From positions 20,276 to 84,275 of the forward strand of contig JAICQQ010000009.1 in NCBI GenBank assembly GCA_025937785.1: a stretch of DNA of 64,000 bases, in the 5' to 3' direction. The notes under the pieces are model-generated. The model saw only the letters and a program-made list of their open reading frames with translations, made no database searches and was not told the DNA's origin. Numbering within the stretch: the first letter of the stretch is position 1; each line of letters starts with the position of its first letter. The position numbers were made by a program, and so were the translations under genes. This document shows positions 33,514 through 41,764 of this stretch, in pieces. The DNA comes from Polyangiaceae bacterium. GTDB lineage: Bacteria > Myxococcota_A > Polyangia > Polyangiales > Polyangiaceae.

Positions 33514-35525
33514 CAGGCTCGATCCCGCTGGAGCTCGACGGACCAGCGGCTGCCGTCCAGCGCTGACGGTTCGGCACCGCCGAACACGATTGAGCTCGTC
33601 TCGGCCGCGCGGAACGCTCGGACGAGCTCGAGCGCATCTACCACCGGGTTGTGGCACAAACTCGCGTCCGGTTCCGGAACGAGATCCGCGCCGTGCGTTC
33701 GCCGCGGGGCGTGCAGCGAAAGCCGCGCCCGCTGCCCAGACCGGAGGCGCCTGAGCCAAAAACCCGCGCCCACGGCTCGGTGCTTCTTGCCCGCCAGCGC
33801 CGAGGTCGACGCTTCATCCGCTACCAGCACCGCGACGTCCGTGTAAGCACCGTGCTCGAGCACGACCATGGCTTCGAGCAGCGCCATCGCCGTCGTGTCC
33901 ATGCCCGCGGCGACCGACGTGGAGAAGCCCGAGTTCTGCGTGGCGATGCTCAGAATACCGGCGGCCGTGTTGTGCACGCTGTGCTGAAAGCGGAGCGGCG
34001 AGCTCTGACCGGTGGCGGCCTGAACGTCGAGCAACTGTATGGTGGTCGCCATTTCGCCGTACGCCGAACCATAGATCAGGGGCGAGCCCGCCGCGTCGAA
34101 TCCGCTCGCGCATAGGTGCTCCAGCAGCGTCGTGAAGATCTGTGTGAGCGCGCTGGCCCGACCCCGGGCGCGCGGCGACAAGAGCGACGCCAGCGGCCCC
34201 CCCGCCGGCTCCGGCGGCCGATCCGGGTGCCAGACGCAGGCATCCACGAGCTCACAGCGGAGCGAGATCGGCTCGCTGATCGCCCGCCCACCCAAAGCGG
34301 AGCCACGGCGCTTTGCCACCCGCCGCGAGCCGAGCAGGACGCTGGCATTGCTCCCGCCGAACGCCAGCGAGTTCGAAACGACATAGTCGAGTTCGCGTGA
34401 TTGCGTGCGCTGGCTGACGTCGATCGCCAACCCGTCCGCCAAACGAGCCGCGCCATTGCCGGGCACGCTCCCGCGTTCGATGGCTGCGGCGCAGAAAGCG
34501 GCCTCCGTAACGCCGCAAGCTCCGAGCAAGTGACCGGTGGCCGCCTTGGTGGAGGACACCAATGGACTCCGAGCGAAAACACGGGCGATCGCGCTGGCTT
34601 CGATGGCGTCGTTCAGCAACGTGCCCGTGCCGTGGGCGTTGACGTAGCCCACCTCCCCCGGTTCGACCGCCGCGCCAACGAGCGCCTGCCGCATCGCCTG
34701 TTCCGCGCCCCGCCCCTCGGGGTGTGGATGCGCCATGTGGTGGGCGTCACCCGACTCTCCGACGCTGAGCAGGAACGCCGCTGCGTCCCCTTCCCGCTCG
34801 AGCAGCACGAAGGCTGCGCCTTCACCGATGGTGATGCCGTCGCGCGCGGCAGCGAAGGGCCGACAGGCCTGGGGCGACACAACGCCCAAGCTCTGAAAAC
34901 CGAGCAGTGTCGTCAGACACAACGAGTCCACGCCGCCCACGACCATCGCGTCCACGACCCCCACGGCCAGCAAGCGCCCCGCGGCGGCCAGAGCCTTGGC
35001 GCTCGACGAACACGCGGTGGACACCACGTACGTCGGACCGAGAAGGCCCAGGTCGCGCGCGAGCATGTCGGCCACGCCATTGAAGGCGTGCTGCTTTTCG
35101 AACGAATAGTCGCGCGGGATGTCCGCTCCTTGCCGCAGCGCGGCGTACGCACGCTCGCTCGCAGCGATACCGCCGGTCGAAGTTCCAAGGACGAGTCCCA
35201 CTCGCGCGGCGCCCCAGCGTTGGCACGCGGCCTTGGCCGCGCCGAACAGTTGCTCCGCCCCGGCGCGCGCGAGTCGCGCTTGCCGCGAGAGCCCGGGTTG
35301 GGCGGACGCACGCGGCAGCGCCGCGACGCCCACGACGCCGCTGTATGGGGCCGCCAGATCCCCGGCGAGGCGCTGCTGCGAGAGCCCCGTGTTGCCCGCG
35401 AAAACCTGCTCCAAAGCTGCGCTGAGCGAGAGGCCCAAGCAGTTGGCAAGGGCCATGCTGGTGATCGGAATGCCGGGGCCGCAAAACACGCCGCTGGCGT
35501 AGCACCTTAGCCGGCCGCCCGTCAC
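33513..35525 (-). CDS. Ketosynthase fused to chain-length-factor-like domain
   Basis: 670 residues. Residues about 18-400 are a full FabF-like ketosynthase with active-site Cys172 (VVSTACSSSAKAL), His298 (YVNAHGTGTL) and His332 (SSTKAATGHLLGACG). Residues about 420-665 form a second, shorter ketosynthase-like domain with LIYGSAYGEMATT, QHSVHNTAAGILSI and NSGFSTSVAAGMD, which matches the Ketoacyl-synt_2 type called chain length factor (ApeC) in aryl-polyene clusters. It lacks a catalytic Cys. In characterised clusters the ketosynthase and chain length factor are separate polypeptides forming a heterodimer; here they are one protein. Start GTG 35525, with GGGA upstream. Confidence 0.9.
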   Translation of the reverse strand: MTGGRLRCYASGVFCGPGIPITSMALANCLGLSLSAALEQVFAGNTGLSQQRLAGDLAAPYSGVVGVAALPRASAQPGLSRQARLARAGAEQLFGAAKAACQRWGAARVGLVLGTSTGGIAASERAYAALRQGADIPRDYSFEKQHAFNGVADMLARDLGLLGPTYVVSTACSSSAKALAAAGRLLAVGVVDAMVVGGVDSLCLTTLLGFQSLGVVSPQACRPFAAARDGITIGEGAAFVLLEREGDAAAFLLSVGESGDAHHMAHPHPEGRGAEQAMRQALVGAAVEPGEVGYVNAHGTGTLLNDAIEASAIARVFARSPLVSSTKAATGHLLGACGVTEAAFCAAAIERGSVPGNGAARLADGLAIDVSQRTQSRELDYVVSNSLAFGGSNASVLLGSRRVAKRRGSALGGRAISEPISLRCELVDACVWHPDRPPEPAGGPLASLLSPRARGRASALTQIFTTLLEHLCASGFDAAGSPLIYGSAYGEMATTIQLLDVQAATGQSSPLRFQHSVHNTAAGILSIATQNSGFSTSVAAGMDTTAMALLEAMVVLEHGAYTDVAVLVADEASTSALAGKKHRAVGAGFWLRRLRSGQRARLSLHAPRRTHGADLVPEPDASLCHNPVVDALELVRAFRAAETSSIVFGGAEPSALDGSRWSVELQRDRA

Positions 35526-35592
35526 GACATTCCCGAAGGACGTCCGGGCGAGTCACAGCGCCCTCGTCGGTGCCGCTGTTTCTCGAAGCAGG

Positions 35593-36882
35593 CTACTTTC
35601 TGGTAGCTGAGCCGCGCTGAAGCCGCGCCGCCGCCTCGCGTCGTCCCGGCAGGCGCGGCGAGAGCACTTGATCTCTGTTGGCACGCGCAGCGCTGAGAAA
35701 CGTCTTGAGGCGGCGCCTGACCTCGGGTTCCTCCGCGAAACCCGCCAACGCCGAGGTCACCGCTTGCCGAAGCTGCATGGCGCTCGTGGGATGCATGAAC
35801 AGATCAGTGAACTCCGGACGGTAGAAGCCGCGCACGAGCTCGCCGTAGACGCGCACCTTCTGTTCGAACCACGCAGCATACGCCGAGAGCAGGGCGGCAC
35901 TCGGTTGGTTGCCGGTGAGCGCTCCCGCCACGGCCTCTGCTGCCTTCACGCCGCTCGAGACCCCCAGATACACACCGGTGGAAAACACAGGATCGAGGAA
36001 CGCCGCGGCGTCCCCCGCGAGCAGCCAGCGCGCTCCCACCAAACGGCGGCTGCCGTACGAGTAGTCGGCGGCAACGCGCGCAGGGCCCGCGAGTTCCGCG
36101 GGTCCGAACCGCTGCGCCAACACTGGCAGCTCACGCATGCGCCGCAGCATCCATGCCGTGTCTGGCTTACCTGCGAATGCGGCCTTGGGCGCCACGAACC
36201 CCAAGCTTACGACCTCACGCAACGGGATCACCCACCACCAGCCTTCTGGATCGAGCACTACGGTGATGTCCCCGGCCTGGTCGCCCCCGATCGGGACCGC
36301 GCCGGTGAAATGCGCATACACGGCCACGTTTCGCAGACCCAGATCCAACTGACGGAGCCCCAAGCGGCGGGCGATGAACGAGTGCTGACCGCTCGCGTCG
36401 ATCAAGAAACGGCTCGACACGCGGCGCTCGTCACCCTCACCCTCCCTCACGGCGCACACGATCGCGTCGGGCTCCTCGTCGAAGTGCGTCACCTCCGCCC
36501 CCACCCGCACGACGGCTCCCAGGCTCCGCGCGTGGTCGAGCAGGATTTGATCGAACCTGGCGCGCTCCACTTGGTAGGCGAGGTGGTGCCGCGGAGTCAG
36601 GCTGTCGGAGAACACGTAGCGCTGCCGGAAGGCGCAGTCCGGCGTGACGAACTCGGCGGCGTACTTCCGAACGAAACCTTCACCGTGGATCGCCTCACCC
36701 ACTCCCAGTTCCTCGAGCACCGCCACGACCCCGGGGATCAGTGACTCTCCGATATGAAACCGCGGGTAATGGTCCTTCTCGACGACCAGCACCGAATACC
36801 CCGTTCGAGCCAGCTCAGCGGCAGCCACCGCACCCGCGGGGCCGCCGCCGATCACGATCACGTCGAACCTGTCCTCGAGCAA
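35593..36882 (-). CDS. FAD-dependent halogenase-like monooxygenase
   Basis: About 429 residues. The N-terminus has the FAD dinucleotide motif VIVIGGGPAGAVAAAELART and PRFHIGESLIPG, as in the PltA/CndH class of flavin halogenases. Residues about 214-220 read GWWWVIP, which fits the GWxWxIP motif of flavin-dependent halogenases. The C-terminal FAD site is LLAGDAAAFLDPVFSTGV. Close relatives are geranylgeranyl-reductase-like enzymes, so halogenation is probable, not proven. Xanthomonadins are brominated and some flexirubins chlorinated, which fits this context. The TTG start at 36882 is chosen because GGAGGAG lies six bases upstream. First gene of the leftward operon. Confidence 0.82.
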   Translation of the reverse strand: MLEDRFDVIVIGGGPAGAVAAAELARTGYSVLVVEKDHYPRFHIGESLIPGVVAVLEELGVGEAIHGEGFVRKYAAEFVTPDCAFRQRYVFSDSLTPRHHLAYQVERARFDQILLDHARSLGAVVRVGAEVTHFDEEPDAIVCAVREGEGDERRVSSRFLIDASGQHSFIARRLGLRQLDLGLRNVAVYAHFTGAVPIGGDQAGDITVVLDPEGWWWVIPLREVVSLGFVAPKAAFAGKPDTAWMLRRMRELPVLAQRFGPAELAGPARVAADYSYGSRRLVGARWLLAGDAAAFLDPVFSTGVYLGVSSGVKAAEAVAGALTGNQPSAALLSAYAAWFEQKVRVYGELVRGFYRPEFTDLFMHPTSAMQLRQAVTSALAGFAEEPEVRRRLKTFLSAARANRDQVLSPRLPGRREAAARLQRGSATRK

Positions 36883-36888
36883 CGACCA

Positions 36889-36895
36889 CTCCTCC
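36889..36895 (-). promoter_or_regulatory. Ribosome binding site deciding a TTG start
   Basis: On the minus strand this reads GGAGGAG, six bases before the TTG at 36882. It favours that start over an upstream in-frame TTG for the halogenase-like gene. Confidence 0.75.
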
Positions 36896-37083
36896 GCGCG
36901 GCGCGCCAAGCCCCACCGCGGGCAGCGATGGGGAGGGCCTCATCATCGCCGATCGGAACGCCGGTCGCCAATGCGCTTCGGTGCGAGCCACGGCCGCCGA
37001 GCCGCTGGCCGGACCAGGGTTTGGTGACGGGCCCCGCGCTGGACGAGGGGCCCGGGTTGCGCAGCACGCGCAGATGTCAGGCC

Positions 37084-38052
37084 TCAGCTACCGGCGCCGC
37101 CCGTTCCATCGGTGTCGGCGCTGTCCGTGGTGCTGTCCGCTGTCCCGTCATCGGTACCGCCACCGCCGTCGGTGCCATCGGTGTCCCCGTCGGTGCCATC
37201 GGTATCACCACCATCGTCACCGCCGTCCGTGCCACCGTCCGTGCCACCGTCCGTGCCACCGTCCGTGCCACCGTCCGTGCCACCGTCCGTGCCACCGTCC
37301 GTGCCACCGTCCGTGCCGCCATCGTCGCCACCATCCGTGCCGCCGAACGGGCCGTCCGTGCCGCCATCGTCACCACCATCCGTGCCGCCATCGTCGCCAC
37401 CGTCGTCACCACCATCGGTGCCACCATCGGTGCCGCCGTCGTCACCGCCTCCGTTCATGCCACCGAACGGGCCGCCCGTGCCGCCGCCGGTCATTCCGCC
37501 GCCGTTCATCCCGCCGCCGGTGAAGCCACCGCCCGTGAAGCCACCGCCGTTCATCCCGCCGAAGGTGAATCCGCCTCCGTTCATGCCGCCGAACGGGCCT
37601 CCGGTGGTGCCGCCATCGGTGCCGCCATCGGTGCCGCCATCGTCACCGCCTCCGTTCATGCCACCGAACGGGCCGCCCGTCGTCGTACCGCCAGTCGTGC
37701 CATCGCCGCCGTCACCCATGCCGCTGGCGCCGTTGCCTTGCACGCAGTTCCAACTGGTGCCCGAGCAGGTGCAGACCGCAGCGCCGTAGCTGCAGTCGGT
37801 GCCCGCGGTGAGGGCGCAGGCCGACCCGTTGGCAGGCGCTATCGAGGGACAGTCAGCGCCGTTCGCGCCTCCGGTCGTGGCCCCCGTCGTACCGGCCGCG
37901 CTGCTACCACCCGTCACCGTGGTGGTGACGGTCGCCGTAGTGGCGCTGCTGTCGTTGCCGTCATCGCCGTCCGACTTCCCTTCGCTACCGCCACACGCGG
38001 CTGCCAAGGCGCAAGCCGCCAGCCCAACTAGCCCTGCGTAAACTGTTCTCAT
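37084..38052 (-). CDS. Lipoprotein with Cys domain and long TDGG/GGMNGG repeats
   Basis: 322 residues. A lipoprotein signal opens it (MRTVYAGLVGLAACALAAAC). A short Ser/Thr tether leads to a Cys domain (DCPSIAPANGSAC, TDCSYGAAVCTCSG, TSWNC) that is paralogous to the one at 21517. The last 210 residues are almost only Gly, Asp, Thr, Met and Asn in GGTDGG and GGPFGGMNGGG units, presumably extended and acidic at the very end. The ATG at 38052 has AGGAG in good position. Function unknown; likely exposed at the surface. Confidence 0.75.
   Translation of the reverse strand: MRTVYAGLVGLAACALAAACGGSEGKSDGDDGNDSSATTATVTTTVTGGSSAAGTTGATTGGANGADCPSIAPANGSACALTAGTDCSYGAAVCTCSGTSWNCVQGNGASGMGDGGDGTTGGTTTGGPFGGMNGGGDDGGTDGGTDGGTTGGPFGGMNGGGFTFGGMNGGGFTGGGFTGGGMNGGGMTGGGTGGPFGGMNGGGDDGGTDGGTDGGDDGGDDGGTDGGDDGGTDGPFGGTDGGDDGGTDGGTDGGTDGGTDGGTDGGTDGGTDGGTDGGDDGGDTDGTDGDTDGTDGGGGTDDGTADSTTDSADTDGTGGAGS
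37222..37318 (-). repeat. 12-bp coding tandem repeat (TDGG)
   Basis: About eight identical copies of a 12-base unit encoding G-G-T-D, with looser copies on both sides to about 37640. Exact copies in a GC-rich coding region can change number by slippage. Confidence 0.88.
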
Positions 38053-38625
38053 CGTGAGTTCTCCTGTCGAGCACAAGCCAAGGACCGCTCTGCGTGCGGC
38101 AAGCGATGCGTGCACATCCCGGATGAGCAACGTCACTTCGGTGTCGCTGCGGACTACGGAGTATCGGGTCCTCGCATCGGTAGTCCCCGTGCTGCGACCC
38201 GAGAGGCAAGAAAAGTGAAGTCGTGGATTCGGTCGCCGTGAGGGAGGACTCCACCCGCGTCCCGTGCGCTGCGAGGTCCCCTCGAGCACTCACGGGCGTG
38301 CTTTTTCATGGCCCATGCCGACAAACGCCACGCTTCGGCGCGCCACACTGCCCGGGGTGTCGCGCCACGACAATTTTGCTACCCGGCCGGCGACCGCCAG
38401 GTTCGCGCGGCGCGAGTCCCCGCACTCAACGGCCTGGAAACGCTCGAGTTGGTCAAGTTTTGTGGTTTTCTGCCGAAAAAGTCCGGCCGGCAACTACGCG
38501 GGACTTGCGCCTGCCTGGTCATCCGCGCTGTAGTTCCCCCGATGGTCGAAAGGGACCCGTGCGACTCGACGGTACGCTCCAATCAGGGTGGACTGCGTTC
38601 GCGCGAGAACATCGAACGCGGGATC
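38053..38625. other. Divergent intergenic region between lipoprotein and sigma-54 activator genes
   Basis: About 570 bases between divergent genes. The frame of the activator is open through most of it, but there the residues are not family-like. An AT-richer patch at about 38450-38490 could hold a promoter. I see no RNA gene or repeat. Confidence 0.45.
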
Positions 38626-40065
38626 ATGTGGCTGGCACCGCGCCAGTGGTTTCTACCCTTCGATAGCAAACGCGTCGTGCTCGGGCGCGGTGAAGACTGC
38701 ACCCACGTGCTGCCCGGTGCCGAAGTTTCGCGCTACCATGCCGAGCTGGTCCCGGAAGGCGGCATCGTCTGGCTGCGCGATCTCGGCAGCACCAACGGGT
38801 GCCACCACAACGGCCGCCGTGTCCCGCAAGCCATCTTGGCCAAGCAGGACGTCGTGCGGCTCGGGGAATGGGTGGGCGTCGTCTGCTCGATCCCGCGAGG
38901 CACGACTGCCACCGTGGAGTGCATCGGTGGCCTGTACGCGGGCACCGAACTGCGCGATCTCTTGCGTTATGCGGAGCAGGTCGCGCCGAGCGACATCCCA
39001 CTCATCCTGCAAGGCGAGACCGGCACCGGCAAGGAGGTCCTCGCTCGTTTCATTCACGACCAGAGCGGACGCCCCGGCAACTTCGTGGCCGTGAATTGCG
39101 CGGCGCTGCCGGAGTCCTTGGCAGAAGCAGAGCTGTTCGGTCATTCGCGCGGCGCGTACACCGGCGCCGAGAAGGCACGACCTGGTTACATTCGTGCAGC
39201 GGACCACGGCACGCTGCTGCTCGACGAGATCTCCGATCTCCCGCTCGCGATACAAGCCAAGCTGCTCAGGGTCCTCGAAGATTCTCAGGTAACTCCGCTC
39301 GGCGAATCGCTCCCGGTGCGGGTCCACATCCGCGTGATTGCGGCCGGACAGAAACCGCTGTCCGAGCTGGTGTCGGCGGGCAAGTTTCGCGGCGACCTGT
39401 TCGCGCGACTCAACGGTCTCGAACTCTGCTTACCGGCGCTCCGGGAGCGCCGCGAAGAGATCCCGTTCATCTTCGGCGCGGTGCTGCGCGAGACGCGCCC
39501 CGGCTATGCGCCGCTCTTGCAACCGCGTTTGGTCGAGCGCTTGTGCGTGTACCACTGGCCCTACAACGTGCGTGAGCTCGTGCAGCTCACGCGCCGCATC
39601 GCTGCCCTCTACCCCGATCACGCGGCGTTGGTCGAAAGCTGCCTGCCTGCGCACATGCTTCCGCCCAGCGACGACGCCGAACCGCCGCGCGCGCGGCCCC
39701 CGGCGCCCGTGGCCACGACCCCGTACCCGGTACCACGACAGGCGTTTCGCGAGACCACCCCGGCGGCGCTGGGCGTTCCGGGGCAGCCACCTGGCGGCTA
39801 CGTGCGATCGCCCGCCGTCGACCCCCAGATGTTTCACGAACGTTCGACGGTACCCTCCCCTCACGGCGGAGAGGCGGGACAATTCGAGCGCTTGGGGCAG
39901 GCTTTTCGCGAACAAGAACTGGAGGCGCTCCGCGCGGCGCTGCGGGAGCATGGTGGCAACGTGAGCGACGCCGCGCGCGCCCTCGGCGTCTCGCGCCAGA
40001 AGGTCTACCGCTTGATCGAAGCGGATCCGACCCTCGACCTCGACAACTTTCGCAAGCGCCCCTAG
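38626..40065 (+). CDS. FHA-domain sigma-54-dependent transcriptional activator
   Basis: About 479 residues. Residues about 5-90 are an FHA phosphothreonine-binding domain (VVLGRGEDC, SRYHAELV, LRDLGSTNGC). The AAA+ domain follows: Walker A GETGTGKE, the sigma-54 contact loop as GAYTGA (Tyr for the usual Phe), Walker B LLLDEISDL, and FRGDLFARLNGLEL for the Arg finger region. After a Pro-rich linker the C-terminus has a Fis-type helix-turn-helix (NVSDAARALGVSRQKVYRLI). It would read Ser/Thr kinase signals and activate sigma-54 promoters, a common design in Myxococcota. ATG 38626 is taken; ATG 38542 would add 28 residues. The next gene, four bases downstream on the other strand, is convergent. 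Confidence 0.9.
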   Translation: MWLAPRQWFLPFDSKRVVLGRGEDCTHVLPGAEVSRYHAELVPEGGIVWLRDLGSTNGCHHNGRRVPQAILAKQDVVRLGEWVGVVCSIPRGTTATVECIGGLYAGTELRDLLRYAEQVAPSDIPLILQGETGTGKEVLARFIHDQSGRPGNFVAVNCAALPESLAEAELFGHSRGAYTGAEKARPGYIRAADHGTLLLDEISDLPLAIQAKLLRVLEDSQVTPLGESLPVRVHIRVIAAGQKPLSELVSAGKFRGDLFARLNGLELCLPALRERREEIPFIFGAVLRETRPGYAPLLQPRLVERLCVYHWPYNVRELVQLTRRIAALYPDHAALVESCLPAHMLPPSDDAEPPRARPPAPVATTPYPVPRQAFRETTPAALGVPGQPPGGYVRSPAVDPQMFHERSTVPSPHGGEAGQFERLGQAFREQELEALRAALREHGGNVSDAARALGVSRQKVYRLIEADPTLDLDNFRKRP

Positions 40066-40069
40066 GGGC

Positions 40070-41764
40070 CTAGCGCGGCGAACGGTTTTCGATCCGAGCC
40101 ACCAACTCTGCGAAGCTGGAAGGCGGCGCCGACGAAGCGGCGCCGTCCACCAGCGGCTGCAGCCAGGGCAGCACCGACGCGAGATGCGCCCGCGACGCCG
40201 CCTCGCTGTTGCTGGGCTCGGCTCCCCACGCGTCCGTCAGCCACACTCTGCCGTGAGCGTCGAGGCTGAAGCGATGCGCCTCCGCATCCGGTAGTTGCAT
40301 CCCCGCAAGCGCCACGGCGTGGAGCAGCGCGCAGACTTCGACCAGGCGCTCGCGGAGCTCGGCTCGCGGCGCGGCGTCGAAGCCGGCGGACCTGAGCCCC
40401 TTACCGACGACGGGCACTGCCACGTAGGGTACCCCAGTAGACACGCCGTGGACGAACGGCCGAACCACGCCAGGGACCAGCAGCCGTTGCCAGAGCTCTA
40501 CGCGACGCGCGAACTCGGATTGCTCTTCGGAGGCGCCGGACCGGAAGCGCACGCCGCTCTGGCTCGGGACGTGAAACCCCATCAACCAGCGATCGTTCGG
40601 CGTCACCGCATTGACAGGCGCAGGATCGCTGCCTGCCGGCGCCCGCCCGCCCTTGCGGAAGCGATCGCCCCCCCGCCCGTCGACGGCGATCGGCCCCACG
40701 CGGGTGCCGCCGAGAAGCCGGAGCCAGCGCTTCGCCTGGACGGCGCTCTCACCGACGAGCCAGGGCTGCCCGAGCAGCTTCACCGCGCGTGCCTCGTCAC
40801 CGGCTGCAAGGTGGATGCCTGCGAGCTCGAGGGCCAGTTCGCACTTGTCATCGTCCCGCTGAAAACTCAATGTCTCGAACACTCGCACCAGCCCAGCGCG
40901 TTCCGCTGGATCATTGGGAGTGAGCTCGAGCCCCAGCTCGAGCAGGCGGCGGCGCACGCGTTCCGGCAATTCCGCGAGGTTCGCTGCGGCAGCCCGCAGC
41001 AAGAGACCTACCCCGGCACGCAGGTCCGATTCGCGCTCGTGGTCATCTCTCCCGCGCCGGCCCTCACGATTGAGGGCCTGATGCACCACGCGCAGCGGCA
41101 CCGCGACCTGCGCGAGTTCCTGGGGAAGTTCTTCACTCGAGCGATCGAGGGCCTGCTTGAAGGCGCCGTTGTACAACCAGTTGAAGAGCAGCACCGGCAG
41201 CTCTGCCGGCGGAAACACGTTCACGATCAGCGCCAGCACCTGGCGCATCTGCGCGCTCGATGTCTCCGTGAACTGAATTCTCCGGAGCGCGTGCACGAGG
41301 GCCGCCGCCGCTTCGGGTTGCGAGCGCGCGTCGCTCACACACTCCAGGTAGCGCAAGACATAACTCACCTCGGGAGCAAAGCGCAGCACTCCCGCGAGCA
41401 GCTTGGCGGCCTCCGCGGGGGGCAGGCGCTCGGTGACGGCGAGCACCCGATCCTTCTCGACCTTCGCCAAGAGGTGCTGGCACACACCCCGGTGCACGGG
41501 ATCGCGCACCCCATTCAGCAGCAGGTCTTCCGTCGCGTTGAGGCGCAGCTTCAGCAGCTTGCGGTGCTGGCGCAAAAACTTGAAGTGTTCCTTCATCTCC
41601 GCGACTTCAGTCGCCGAGAGGGGATCGTCAGCCCCCTTGTCGCGCAAGGCGGGCCGCGCCGGGACCAGCACTCGCATCGATTCCAGGGCCTGCTCCTCGC
41701 CGCGCCTTCGCTTCGGGCGGGTTCGACGTCGTTTTCTTTTTCCTGGTTCGACCGAGGCTGCCAT
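40070..41764 (-). CDS. Hypothetical helical protein with pseudokinase-like C-terminus
   Basis: 564 residues. The first 25 are very basic (RKRRRTRPKRRR). Residues about 60-370 are helical and repeat-like with no recognised domain. Residues about 410-560 look like the C-lobe of a protein kinase that has lost its catalytic residues: RLVEVCALLHAVALAG, then DAEAHRFSLDAHGRVWLTDA where an active kinase would have HRDLxxxN and DFG. It is convergent with the FHA-type activator. A role as a non-catalytic scaffold in phospho-signalling is inference. No close family recognised. Confidence 0.6.
   Translation of the reverse strand: MAASVEPGKRKRRRTRPKRRRGEEQALESMRVLVPARPALRDKGADDPLSATEVAEMKEHFKFLRQHRKLLKLRLNATEDLLLNGVRDPVHRGVCQHLLAKVEKDRVLAVTERLPPAEAAKLLAGVLRFAPEVSYVLRYLECVSDARSQPEAAAALVHALRRIQFTETSSAQMRQVLALIVNVFPPAELPVLLFNWLYNGAFKQALDRSSEELPQELAQVAVPLRVVHQALNREGRRGRDDHERESDLRAGVGLLLRAAAANLAELPERVRRRLLELGLELTPNDPAERAGLVRVFETLSFQRDDDKCELALELAGIHLAAGDEARAVKLLGQPWLVGESAVQAKRWLRLLGGTRVGPIAVDGRGGDRFRKGGRAPAGSDPAPVNAVTPNDRWLMGFHVPSQSGVRFRSGASEEQSEFARRVELWQRLLVPGVVRPFVHGVSTGVPYVAVPVVGKGLRSAGFDAAPRAELRERLVEVCALLHAVALAGMQLPDAEAHRFSLDAHGRVWLTDAWGAEPSNSEAASRAHLASVLPWLQPLVDGAASSAPPSSFAELVARIENRSPR

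Noticed and set aside
36741..38031. Arg/His/Cys- and Ala/Val-rich plus-strand frames over the TDGG repeat
   Set aside because: They are translations of the 12-base repeat in other frames; the minus frame has a lipoprotein signal and Cys domain.
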